The notes beneath the pieces are model-generated. The model saw only the letters and a program-made list of their open reading frames with translations. It did no database searches and was not told where the DNA came from. Shown one piece after another: positions 1 through 7,635 of a DNA stretch of 14,041 bases (within the stretch, counting starts at the first letter, position 1; each line of letters opens with the position of its first letter). The translations under genes and the position numbers were made by a program. The DNA is from Methanobacteriota archaeon (GTDB taxonomy: Archaea; Thermoplasmatota; Poseidoniia; Poseidoniales; Thalassarchaeaceae). The stretch lies in assembly GCA_002719615.1 (NCBI GenBank), contig PBHZ01000001.1, positions 20,644 to 34,684 of the forward strand. The letters run 5' to 3'.

Positions 1-2177
1 TTGGTGCTGATGACGTAACAGGGCAATTTCCTCTGGTTGATATCGTTATTGATAAAAATCCTCCAATAGCAGGCCCAATACAAATCAATACCCCTATTGG
101 ATTACAATTGGCCGATGGTATGGTTTCTGATCCAACAACTCCATTTAGGCCATATATCACCGTTAGTGAGAGTGAGGCCAGAGGAGATTCTATCACTCTA
201 AAATATTGGCGTACGGGGGTCGATGATGTCAATGGAGATGGGATAGCATCTGAGAATGAATATCAATCACAATTACAATCTTTGACTCCAGGTTTAACTG
301 GAGAACAGCAGATACAATTTTCTGCAATTGATGTTTCAAGTTTAGATAATGAACCAATTCTACTTTATGTCGAAGGAAGTGATTGGGCCGGGCTTAAATA
401 TTCTGACGGTGGAACTGGCGGTGGACCGGGTGCGGAGAACTCTTGGGCAAGTGTAATCATAGCTGTAGATGAACCAACACAATTCGCTGGAGATAGCCTA
501 GGAATAGGAGGAGGTCAAAATTCTGCTTTTGATTTAGATAGGAGAACTAGCGATAATGTTGATTATTACCTTTTGCCCGATGTATTGCACACTTTCAGTT
601 TACAAATAGATGATCCTAATGGAATAAATACTTTAGATAATATTACTATAATGTTGTGTGGATATGGTACTGACCTAGGATTATTCACATATGCTCCATA
701 CTCAGGTGTACTATGGTCTCCTGAAGAAAGTATGGTAACTCCAATCAATTATCAAACAGAAGTTATAACAAATTCTGTTTCTAAGATTTATTTAAGTTTT
801 AAATTATCATGGGATTTTCCATGGGATGACGATAGTGTTGCTTGTAAACCTAGAGTAACGGTTGATGATAATCTTATAACAGTAGCAGAATCTGATGTTT
901 TAAGTGCCCTATCCTGGAAACTGGATAATAAAATTTCTGCAATACCAGAGGGAGTTTATGATCTTACTCTTCCAATCATGGAGTCTATTAACAATGAATT
1001 ATACTTAAAACAAAATGATGAATTTTCAATCACTGGAGCAATTTATTATGCAGGTTCTGGTGAAAGACTATTGTCAATACCTGCTGAATTAGGTACACAA
1101 ATAAAGTTAATTTATGGATCTCAAGAACTTATATCTGATACAATAGTTGAATCTGATGGATCTTTTAATACTTCATTAGAGTTACCTCCCCGAGCTCCTT
1201 CTAAGCCAATAATGCCAATATTTACAGAAGTTACTAATCTTCCTGGAATGGCTTTTTCATTGGAAAATTCTGATGCTACAGTAACCGTAGATAGTGACTC
1301 TCCAACGGCTCGTTTCAACCAAGAAATATATCCTGATTCTTCTTTAACTTCTTTAGGAACTGATTCTCTTACCAATGTATTAGTAACTATTTCCATTGTT
1401 GATGAATTTGGAATGCAAGAAGGCCCTTTAATGATTTCATGGGAATATATTAGAGCAGGAGGGCCAATAGTCGGAACTCAAACTTCCGGAGAATTAACTT
1501 TAATTTCATTTTCTGATGGTGTAAGTATCTATCAAAGTAGAATAGATTTTACGCCAATGATAGATTTAACCTTCCAACCAGGGGATCAGATATCTGTATG
1601 GATAAATTCTAAAGATAAGGCTGGAAATCCAATTATAGGTTTAGGGAGCGAAGATACTCCAAGGATGCCTACTTTGAGAATAATGGAATTTTTAGGGCAA
1701 TATACGAGAGAAATTACCACTCCAACTAAGATTCCGGCAGTAGGTGATGTTTTGACTATTGTAACTTATTGGGAAAACCCTGGGAAACTAGATGGAACTC
1801 TAAGTCTCGGTTTGTGGGAAAAATTACCCGATGGGTCTTGGAAACCATCTCTAACTACTCAGAAATTTGGCGATCAAGAAGTATTCTTGGAATCTGGCAG
1901 TACTAGTGTTCTGTCTTCATTTGAATATGAAACTTGGCAAGAAGGATCTCCATATTTGGTAATAGTTGTTGATGGAGATTTTGACAATGTTAATGGTATG
2001 CAACAAGAAATTGTTGGTATAAATGTCGGCAATCTCCCGCCAGTCGATTCTGGCAACTCTACTATTTGGTTAATAGGGGCATCTGTGGCGATATTTTCAT
2101 CTATTGGTGCTTTAGTTTTCTTTATGAGAGGAAGAGGAGAGGATTATTATGATGATGATTATTATGATGAGGATTAA
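1..2177 (+). CDS. Large cell-surface protein, 3' part (5' end outside window)
   Basis: The frame is open to the left edge without a stop (first full codon at 3), so the N-terminus is missing. A TTG at 108 is internal and not a credible start. About 724 residues are visible, ending at TAA 2175-2177. The chain is rich in Ser, Thr, Asp and Gly with alternating hydrophobics, as in stacked Ig-like or PKD-like beta-sandwiches. A 12-residue EF-hand-like loop beginning DVNGDG lies at 225-260. The last extracellular part (about 1740-2030, with GDVLTIVTYWENPG) resembles CARDB-type adhesion domains. Then come a Pro-containing linker, one hydrophobic segment (about 2061-2126), an Arg-rich stop-transfer (RGRG) and an Asp/Tyr tail. 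This is the usual layout of an archaeal surface protein anchored by its C-terminus, with the bulk outside. Seen: anchor, tail, loop. Inferred: exterior location and adhesion or envelope role. The specific function and ligand are unknown. Confidence 0.8.
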   Translation, partial: GADDVTGQFPLVDIVIDKNPPIAGPIQINTPIGLQLADGMVSDPTTPFRPYITVSESEARGDSITLKYWRTGVDDVNGDGIASENEYQSQLQSLTPGLTGEQQIQFSAIDVSSLDNEPILLYVEGSDWAGLKYSDGGTGGGPGAENSWASVIIAVDEPTQFAGDSLGIGGGQNSAFDLDRRTSDNVDYYLLPDVLHTFSLQIDDPNGINTLDNITIMLCGYGTDLGLFTYAPYSGVLWSPEESMVTPINYQTEVITNSVSKIYLSFKLSWDFPWDDDSVACKPRVTVDDNLITVAESDVLSALSWKLDNKISAIPEGVYDLTLPIMESINNELYLKQNDEFSITGAIYYAGSGERLLSIPAELGTQIKLIYGSQELISDTIVESDGSFNTSLELPPRAPSKPIMPIFTEVTNLPGMAFSLENSDATVTVDSDSPTARFNQEIYPDSSLTSLGTDSLTNVLVTISIVDEFGMQEGPLMISWEYIRAGGPIVGTQTSGELTLISFSDGVSIYQSRIDFTPMIDLTFQPGDQISVWINSKDKAGNPIIGLGSEDTPRMPTLRIMEFLGQYTREITTPTKIPAVGDVLTIVTYWENPGKLDGTLSLGLWEKLPDGSWKPSLTTQKFGDQEVFLESGSTSVLSSFEYETWQEGSPYLVIVVDGDFDNVNGMQQEIVGINVGNLPPVDSGNSTIWLIGASVAIFSSIGALVFFMRGRGEDYYDDDYYDED
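2142..2174 (+). repeat. GAT/TAT codon run encoding Asp/Tyr tail
   Basis: Eleven consecutive codons are almost only GAT or TAT (one GAG), giving the cytoplasmic tail DYYDDDYYDED of the surface protein. The run is nearly a trinucleotide microsatellite, so its length could vary between strains without a frameshift. Acidic, aromatic tails after the membrane anchor are seen in other archaeal surface proteins; their role is not known. Confidence 0.6.
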
Positions 2178-2180
2178 TTA

Positions 2181-2193
2181 ATTTTCGATTTTT
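2181..2193 (+). terminator. T-rich tract after surface-protein gene
   Basis: Runs of four and five T, separated by a few bases, begin four bases after the TAA stop of the surface-protein gene. Archaeal termination commonly uses such T tracts on the non-template strand without a hairpin. The whole gap is AT-rich, so the call is weak. Confidence 0.35.
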
Positions 2194-2237
2194 AATTTAA
2201 CCACTAATATCCATATTTAAATTCATACTTAACCTCT

Positions 2238-2249
2238 ATAATTTATAGA
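2238..2249 (+). promoter_or_regulatory. Candidate TATA box for small coiled-coil ORF
   Basis: An AT-only stretch containing TTTATA lies in the 125-bp gap and resembles archaeal box A. A start site about 25 bases downstream would fall near 2270, at the left edge of the 20-bp dyad, leaving a leader of about 30 bases before ATG 2303. A second TATA-like element (around 2264-2273) overlaps the dyad itself and is an alternative. No convincing purine-rich BRE was identified. Confidence 0.35.
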
Positions 2250-2270
2250 CTATTAGATACTGACATAGTA

Positions 2271-2290
2271 TAGAAAGATGTATCTTTCTA
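2271..2290. promoter_or_regulatory. Perfect 9+9 bp inverted repeat, possible operator
   Basis: TAGAAAGAT at 2271-2279 is the exact reverse complement of ATCTTTCTA at 2282-2290, with a GT spacer. It sits where transcription of the downstream small ORF should begin and ends 12 bases before its ATG. A two-base loop is poor for an RNA hairpin, so a binding site for a dimeric helix-turn-helix regulator is the likelier reading. The dyad is seen directly; the operator role is inference. Confidence 0.45.
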
Positions 2291-2302
2291 GATGGGATTT
2301 GT

Positions 2303-2476
2303 ATGCAAGTAGATGATGACGAAGTAAAGAATGTTGACGATTTAAGAAGTGAGTTGGAAGATTTAAAATCTTTGGTAAATACTCTTTTGACTATTATAAT
2401 GGAAGAAGCTGATGGTGTCCAAAGTGGTGCAGCCCCGGCTCTTAGTGAACAACCCAGACGCGGATATTGCATGTAG
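2303..2476 (+). CDS. Small acidic coiled-coil protein, unknown function (57 aa)
   Basis: The ORF runs from ATG 2303 to TAG 2474-2476. The N-terminus is strongly acidic (MQVDDDEVKNVDD). Residues about 13-34 form an amphipathic heptad-like helix (LRSELEDLKSLVNTLL), consistent with a short coiled coil, probably dimeric. The C-terminus is Ala/Pro/Gly-rich and ends in a basic RRGYCM with one Cys. There is no signal peptide or membrane segment, so it is probably cytoplasmic. Support for a real gene is the own promoter-like region, the dyad just upstream, the coding-like composition, and a stop that exactly abuts the stop of the convergent glycosylase gene. An in-frame ATG at codon 33 would remove most of the helix. 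I do not recognise a family; a small regulator or an adaptor subunit are both possible. Confidence 0.6.
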   Translation: MQVDDDEVKNVDDLRSELEDLKSLVNTLLTIIMEEADGVQSGAAPALSEQPRRGYCM

Positions 2477-3100
2477 TCAGTACTGTACTGGGACTGGATC
2501 AATACTCCTCCACAAATACCATGTAGCAATAGTTCTCCAAGGTATCCATTTTCTTACTATCCTTTCAATCTCTTGTTTATCCATTTTTTGCCCTTTATTG
2601 TAAATTCTTTCCAAAGCTCTTATTGCTCCAATATCTCCCATTGGGAAAATATCTGGTCTCATTAATGTGAATATTAGAATCATTTCCGCGGTCCATCTTC
2701 CAATACCTCTTATCTCCACTAACTTTTCAATAACGGCCTCATCAGATAATTCATGCCAATTTATTTCATCATAACCATTTAGCCATTTTTCTGAAACAGC
2801 TTTCATATACTCTATTTTTCTTTTAGAAAGGCCGCATTCTCGCAAATTACTTTCGTCTATTGAAAATATTACTTCAGGTCGTATTTCTTTAACCTCATTT
2901 AATATTTTATCCCATACGGTATCTGCGGCTTTGACTGATATTTGTTGGCCAACTATTGATCGAATAAGGGTGAAAAACATATTTTCTCTGGTACTAAGAG
3001 AAGGAAATTCATACATATCGATAATTTTTTTCATATTTTTATCTATCTCTTTTAATTCTTTTTTACCTCTTTCCCAATAATCTGGACCCAATCCTTGCAA
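2477..3100 (-). CDS. alkA: DNA-3-methyladenine glycosylase, AlkA/MAG type (HhH-GPD)
   Basis: This 207-residue protein should excise alkylated bases (3-methyladenine and relatives) from DNA, starting base excision repair. Seen: the SIVGQQISVKAA helix at about 48-59, where AlkA-like enzymes have their conserved QQ; the helix-hairpin-helix at about 128-145 (EIRGIGRWTAE); the following RPDIFPMGDIGAIRAL with the probable catalytic Asp at 156; and the family's C-terminal WIPWRTIATWYLWR. It lacks the extra N-terminal beta domain of E. coli AlkA and has the compact length of yeast MAG1-core or Deinococcus AlkA2-type enzymes. The start is TTG at 3100, chosen because a strong GGGGTGA ribosome site lies four bases before it; the next in-frame ATG is at residue 23. 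It follows rtcB by four bases, so the two are co-transcribed. The family call is firm; the exact substrate range is not. Confidence 0.88.
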   Translation of the reverse strand: MQGLGPDYWERGKKELKEIDKNMKKIIDMYEFPSLSTRENMFFTLIRSIVGQQISVKAADTVWDKILNEVKEIRPEVIFSIDESNLRECGLSKRKIEYMKAVSEKWLNGYDEINWHELSDEAVIEKLVEIRGIGRWTAEMILIFTLMRPDIFPMGDIGAIRALERIYNKGQKMDKQEIERIVRKWIPWRTIATWYLWRSIDPVPVQY

Positions 3101-3104
3101 TTTA

Positions 3105-3113
3105 TCACCCCTT
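3105..3113 (-). promoter_or_regulatory. Shine-Dalgarno site of the glycosylase, overlapping the rtcB stop
   Basis: Read on the - strand, AAGGGGTGA spans the last bases of rtcB, and its TGA is the rtcB stop codon. It matches the archaeal GGAGGTGA consensus well and is spaced four bases from the TTG start at 3100. This decides that unusual start and indicates translational coupling of rtcB to the glycosylase. Confidence 0.7.
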
Positions 3114-4577
3114 AATTACAGCTAAAGGCCTCAGTCGTGCCACTGGTCTTGCTAACTCGGCCTTTTCTGTCAATCCAATTACTTCATCTACATTTTTATA
3201 TGCATCTGGAGCTTCTTCAGAGAGGATATTTGATGTTTTAGCATGTACATATATCCCTTTTGTTTGTAATTCCTTTCTAAGTTGATTTGAGTCAATACTG
3301 TTCCTCGCCGCCGTTCTTGAAAGCCTTCTTCCTGCTCCATGGCAAGAAGATGAAAAGGCATCGTTAGAGCCATTCTTAGGTCCTGCAAGAACCCACGAGG
3401 CAGTACCCATATCTCCAGGAACAAGTACAGGTTGACCAATTCCTTTGAATCTTTTTGCCAACTCAATATGGTCGCCACTCAATGCTCTGGTTGCACCTTT
3501 TCTATGTACGCAACATTTACAATTTTTCTCATGGACACGATGTTCTTCGATTTTTGCAATATTATGGCTTACATCATAAATAACATCTAAATTACCGTCT
3601 GAACCTAATATTTCTCTGAGCACCTTTCTCAGTCTCTGAGTAAGTGCGGATCTATTTGCAAATGCATAATTGCCAGCAGCATTCATTGAATCTATGTAAT
3701 CTTGCCCTTCTTTACTGTGTATTGGTGCGGAGGCTAATTGCCTATCTTTTACTTCTATGTCCCACTTGGGGGAATACCAAATATCATCTTTTCTTATATA
3801 TTTGGCCTCAATTGTTTTGACATGCTCGGAACATACTTGATGGCCTAGGCCCCTCGACCCTGTATGTATCATGACGGTTATTTGTCCTTCAGTTAATCCA
3901 AATGCTCTTGCTGCTTCTTTGTCGACTATCTTATCAACATACTGTAATTCAAGAAAATGATTCCCCGATCCTAAGGTCCCCAGCGCTCTCTCTCCTCTTT
4001 TCATTGCACGTTCACTTAAGTTATTTTCCTGACTATCTAATAGCCCATTAGATTCAATACTACCTAAGTCTCTATTTTCTCCCCAACCATATTCTACTGC
4101 TGCTTTAGCTCCTCCTGAGAGGACAGACATTAGTTGAGTCTGACTCAGATTCACACCACCTTTTCTAGTCGCTCCTGCCGGGATTCTATTAGCTAATTCA
4201 GAAGCAATTTTTTTGACATCAATATCATTCAGGTTAATATCCATCGCACATAATCTAACACCACAGTTGATATCAAAACCAACTCCTCCAGGAGAAATTG
4301 CACCTCCTTGTTCTCCTGCCTCGATATCTGTTGCTACTACCCCTCCAATCGGAAAACCATATCCAAAATGCCAATCTGCCATCGCCCAAGCATCACCAAC
4401 TATACCAAATAGAGAAGCAGTATTGATTATTTGATTTGGTGATCGATCATCTGAGTGTTCTTCTATGTGCCTTTTATCTGCTACCATAAAAGCATCAGTG
4501 AGCATTCTTCCGTGCTTCTTAATACGCATTCTACCTGGCCCAGAAGACTCAAGATGTTCTCTCCACTCTGCACTCAT
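3105..4577 (-). CDS. rtcB: RNA-splicing ligase RtcB
   Basis: RtcB joins RNA ends carrying 2',3'-cyclic phosphate (or 3'-phosphate) to 5'-OH ends, using GTP and Mn2+; in archaea it ligates tRNA exons after intron removal. At 490 residues it has normal full length and no intein. Visible signatures: GGVGFDINCGVR at 98-108 with metal ligands Asp102 and Cys105; GSGNHFLE with His207; IHTGSRGLGHQ with His238; YDVSHNIAK with His338; HRKGATRA (358-365); PGDMGTASW; and SSCHGAGR with His413, the expected guanylylated histidine. The C-terminal ARPVARLRPLAVIKG is also typical. ATG 4577 is the first possible start because an in-frame stop lies ten bases upstream. A purine-rich GGGAGATGAT sits unusually far (about 15-19 bases) before it, so a leaderless or near-leaderless start is possible. 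A Cys cluster (353, 355, 356) is noted separately. First gene of an operon with the glycosylase. Its cofactor archease is encoded at 13173. Confidence 0.97.
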   Translation of the reverse strand: MSAEWREHLESSGPGRMRIKKHGRMLTDAFMVADKRHIEEHSDDRSPNQIINTASLFGIVGDAWAMADWHFGYGFPIGGVVATDIEAGEQGGAISPGGVGFDINCGVRLCAMDINLNDIDVKKIASELANRIPAGATRKGGVNLSQTQLMSVLSGGAKAAVEYGWGENRDLGSIESNGLLDSQENNLSERAMKRGERALGTLGSGNHFLELQYVDKIVDKEAARAFGLTEGQITVMIHTGSRGLGHQVCSEHVKTIEAKYIRKDDIWYSPKWDIEVKDRQLASAPIHSKEGQDYIDSMNAAGNYAFANRSALTQRLRKVLREILGSDGNLDVIYDVSHNIAKIEEHRVHEKNCKCCVHRKGATRALSGDHIELAKRFKGIGQPVLVPGDMGTASWVLAGPKNGSNDAFSSSCHGAGRRLSRTAARNSIDSNQLRKELQTKGIYVHAKTSNILSEEAPDAYKNVDEVIGLTEKAELARPVARLRPLAVIKG

Positions 4578-4681
4578 ATATACACGTCATATCATCTCCC
4601 TTTCAAATACTCGGGGCGTTATTGGACATTGCCTTCAAGACTAATCATCAAATCCGAGTACCAATAGTGAGACGTGGTAGG
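4578..4681. promoter_or_regulatory. Divergent rtcB / alaS intergenic region
   Basis: This 104-bp spacer must hold both promoters. On the - strand a weak TATA-like AGTATTTGAA (about 4603-4612) lies roughly 30 bases before the rtcB ATG, followed by a purine-rich GGGAGATGAT. On the + strand I see no good TATA box at the expected distance from alaS ATG 4682. No clear dyad was found. Confidence 0.35.
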
Positions 4682-7558
4682 ATGAGTTTTGGAGAAATTC
4701 ACATTCCATTTTGGGCAGATTCTGGCCATCATCGCAAACAATGTATTGTCACAAATCTTAATTTTTGGACCAGAGATGATAAAAGAACTACATGTGGTGA
4801 TTCAACAGAAGATCCGTATACTTTTATCGGTAATCCCTTGATTCAAGGATTCCCTATGAAGGGTAAAAAGTTGAAAGATAAAATGAGAGCAACATTTCTG
4901 GATTATTTTAATAAACGCGGTCACAAGATTATTTCCCCTTATCCTGTAATTGCTAGGTGGAGAGATGATATACATCTAACAATAGCCAGTATTGCTGATT
5001 TTCAACCACATGTAACTAGTGGCAAAGTTCCTCCGCCAGCTAATCCTTTAGTAATTAGTCAGACATGTATAAGATTGACTGATGTTGCTGCAGTTGGCCG
5101 CTCAGGACGACATCTTTCTACATTTGAGATGATGGCACATCATGCATTCAATACCCCTAAAGAAGGTAATGTAATATATTGGATAGACCAATGTGTACGC
5201 TATTGTGATGAAATGTTAATTGAAATCTTTGGAATCTCTCCCGAAGACATAACTTATGTTGAGAATCCTTGGTCTGGAGGAGGTAACGCAGGACCAGCAC
5301 TGGAAGTTATTGTTGGTGGTTTAGAATTAGCAACTCTAGTGTTTATGAATCTTGAAGAACATAAAGATGGAGATATCATAATTAAGGACTTAAAGTATAA
5401 GGAGATGGATTTACAAATTATTGATACAGGATACGGCCTAGAAAGATTTTGTTGGGCAGCTGCAGGTACTCCAAATATATATGAAGCGATTTATCCTGAA
5501 GTTGTTAATTGGTTAAAGGAAATTTTCGGTTATGATGAATTAATACAATCTTTAAAAATAGATGTTGACTTAAATTTACTTTTGGCAGAAATTTCTAGAT
5601 TATCGGGGATTCTCAACATCGATGTTGGAACAGATGTTGAATATTTATATGATATGCTAATTTCTCGAATTCATGATTCTGGATATAAAATTTCAATCGA
5701 TGAATTAAAGAAAATAACTGAACCTCTTTCATCAATTTATGCAATACCTGATCACATGCATGCTGTTTGTAATATGCTTGGGGATGGTTTGGTACCAAGT
5801 AATTCCAAAGCTGGATATTTAGTAAGAATGCTTGCAAGACGAGTTTGCAGGATGAAAGATAATCTAGGTATCTCTATAAGTTTATCAAATTTAGCAGAGA
5901 AACATCTTGATTATTATTTAGATGCAGATTCATTCGTTCAAAGTAAAGAAGGAATAATGGAAATTCTAAATTTAGAAGAGAAAAAATACTATGAAATGAT
6001 CAGGAAAGGTAAAGCAGCGGTAAATACTGCATTACAAGGATTGGATAAACTAGAATCACAAGTCCCAGATGAGATATTGTATCGACTTTCAGAAGAAAGA
6101 GGAATAAATCCGGAAATGGCCATTTCTATAGGTAATGATTTAGGTTGGAAGAAAATTTCTGTCCGTGTCGGTTTTGCAGCAGATATGGCTGCCAGAAATG
6201 CTTCAATTACAAAAGAAGCTTCTAAAAACAAAAATAAAGAAAAAGAAGTGAAGAAATTTTTGGTAGCGCCAACATCACTTGATTATTATGAAGATACTAA
6301 AGCTACAAAATTTAATGCAGAGATTATTACTGTCATGAAATTATCTAAAACAGACGTAGATTCATTCACATTTTCAAATGAGGTAGAAGAGATACCACAA
6401 TACATTATAACGTTAAATAGAACATTATTTTATCCTGAGGGCGGAGGGCAGCTTGGTGACCAAGGGGTTTTGAAACAGGGCAATTCTGAAGTAAAAGTAC
6501 TCGATACAAAAATATCCGGAAATGTTGTACTTCATTTTACTAATTCACCTTTGGAAATCGGAAAAATAACCGGCCAAGTTGATTGGGATAGACGTAAGCA
6601 ATTAATGGATCATCATACTGCTGTCCATGTGGTAGGAGGGGCCACTAGAGATTTATTAGGTCCTCATATTTGGCAAGCAGGCTCAAATAAAGGTGCTCTT
6701 TATGCTAGAATAGACGTAACGCATCATTCTAGAATAAATCGGGTTTTATTAAATGATATCGAGGATAGAGCGAATGAGATAATATCTAGTAATCTCTTAA
6801 TTGAAAAATTAATTTTAACTAGAGAAGAAGCAGATTCTAAATTCAATTTTGATATTTACCAAGGTGGGCCTCCAAAGCATGATCAAATAAGAATAATAAA
6901 AATTGGAAATTTTGATATTCAGGCTTGTGGAGGTACGCACCATGACAATTTAGGCGAAATTGGTGAAATTAGGATAGTCAGGACCAGTCAAGTACAAGAC
7001 GGGGTGGAGCGTCTCCAGATTGTGGCAGGAGAGACGGCGCGCGAGGATGCACGTATGCAAGAACAAATTTTGAATGAAACTTCAGAACTACTAGGCGTAA
7101 GTCATCAAGAACTTCCGAAAACTGTTTCTCGCTTTTTTGAAGAATGGAAAATGCAACAAAAGCGCATTGAAGATCTTGAAGGAGAAATCATTCGTTTAAG
7201 GACAAGTGGCGGTAGTAATGAAGCAATTATTTTGGAGGGAGTTAGATATGTTATTATGGAAGTGACTGGAGACTCGAAGCAAATGATGTCAATGCTTGGT
7301 GAATTAACTAGAAATCCCGAAGAGCCAACTCTCGCAATTATAGGTAGCCGAGATGCGGGGGGAAAATTAATAGTTGCAATGACTGAAGATTCTTTAGCCT
7401 CTGAGAGGCACAATGCCGTAAAAATACTTAATTCAATATCTAAATTTATCAAAGGAGGAGGAGGTGGAACATCATCTTTTGCCCAAGGAGGAGGGTCAAA
7501 TCCAGATGGAATTAAGGATGCCTTAGATGAAGCTCGACAAATTTTGGGGTTGAAATAG
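4682..7558 (+). CDS. alaS: Alanyl-tRNA synthetase, archaeal type
   Basis: It attaches alanine to tRNA-Ala in the cytoplasm and clears mischarged Ser/Gly. The 958-residue chain has the archaeal order: an N-terminal metal-site-like segment (21-43), the class II catalytic core (ARWRDD at 91-96; SQTCIRLTDV; NPWSGGGNAGPA; motif 3 DTGYGLERF at 248-256), a helical tRNA-recognition region, a beta-barrel/editing domain (LFYPEGGGQLGDQG; zinc ligands HTAVH at 645-649 and CGGTH at 749-753), a coiled coil (about 800-850) and a DHHA1-type C-terminus with five glycines (925-929). ATG 4682 is preferred over a TTG 60 bases upstream because it gives the usual N-terminus about 20 residues before the RKQC motif. 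Oddity: of the four Cys usual in the N-terminal motif only Cys21 and Cys38 remain. A GC-rich patch at about 6992-7056 stands out. Essential housekeeping gene; identity is certain. Confidence 0.97.
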   Translation: MSFGEIHIPFWADSGHHRKQCIVTNLNFWTRDDKRTTCGDSTEDPYTFIGNPLIQGFPMKGKKLKDKMRATFLDYFNKRGHKIISPYPVIARWRDDIHLTIASIADFQPHVTSGKVPPPANPLVISQTCIRLTDVAAVGRSGRHLSTFEMMAHHAFNTPKEGNVIYWIDQCVRYCDEMLIEIFGISPEDITYVENPWSGGGNAGPALEVIVGGLELATLVFMNLEEHKDGDIIIKDLKYKEMDLQIIDTGYGLERFCWAAAGTPNIYEAIYPEVVNWLKEIFGYDELIQSLKIDVDLNLLLAEISRLSGILNIDVGTDVEYLYDMLISRIHDSGYKISIDELKKITEPLSSIYAIPDHMHAVCNMLGDGLVPSNSKAGYLVRMLARRVCRMKDNLGISISLSNLAEKHLDYYLDADSFVQSKEGIMEILNLEEKKYYEMIRKGKAAVNTALQGLDKLESQVPDEILYRLSEERGINPEMAISIGNDLGWKKISVRVGFAADMAARNASITKEASKNKNKEKEVKKFLVAPTSLDYYEDTKATKFNAEIITVMKLSKTDVDSFTFSNEVEEIPQYIITLNRTLFYPEGGGQLGDQGVLKQGNSEVKVLDTKISGNVVLHFTNSPLEIGKITGQVDWDRRKQLMDHHTAVHVVGGATRDLLGPHIWQAGSNKGALYARIDVTHHSRINRVLLNDIEDRANEIISSNLLIEKLILTREEADSKFNFDIYQGGPPKHDQIRIIKIGNFDIQACGGTHHDNLGEIGEIRIVRTSQVQDGVERLQIVAGETAREDARMQEQILNETSELLGVSHQELPKTVSRFFEEWKMQQKRIEDLEGEIIRLRTSGGSNEAIILEGVRYVIMEVTGDSKQMMSMLGELTRNPEEPTLAIIGSRDAGGKLIVAMTEDSLASERHNAVKILNSISKFIKGGGGGTSSFAQGGGSNPDGIKDALDEARQILGLK

Positions 7559-7561
7559 GAT

Positions 7562-7575
7562 AAAATATATTTAAT
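7562..7575 (+). promoter_or_regulatory. TATA box of the aminotransferase gene
   Basis: A 14-base AT-only stretch, containing ATATATTTAA, begins four bases after the alaS stop. A start site about 25 bases on would fall near 7595, giving a short leader to GTG 7615 (about 20 bases) or ATG 7636 (about 40 bases). The spacing is good; no BRE is evident. Confidence 0.45.
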
Positions 7576-7591
7576 ATCTGTTCTTTACAAT

Positions 7592-7597
7592 GTTTTT
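7592..7597 (+). terminator. T6 tract downstream of alaS
   Basis: Six consecutive T about 34 bases after the alaS stop could terminate the alaS transcript by the T-tract mechanism of archaea. It overlaps the predicted start site of the next gene, so the two readings compete. Confidence 0.25.
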
Positions 7598-7635
7598 TCC
7601 GTTGACTTGATGTTGTGAATGTATTACGCACCCTC

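Noticed and set aside
108..2177. Gene start at TTG 108 for the surface protein
   Set aside because: The same frame is open upstream to the edge and continues a typical surface-domain sequence, so the gene is truncated by the window.
2236..2529. - strand ORF of 97 codons across the small coiled-coil gene
   Set aside because: It runs antisense to both the promoter region and the small ORF, overlaps the glycosylase end, and has low-complexity Ser/Thr composition typical of a shadow.
3188..3478. Second - strand ORF of 96 codons within rtcB
   Set aside because: It lies in another frame of the certain rtcB gene, has no family-like features and is a by-product of coding composition.
4622..4681. 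N-terminal extension of alaS from a TTG start
   Set aside because: The extra 20 residues do not resemble archaeal AlaRS, and ATG 4682 gives the expected distance to the RKQC motif.
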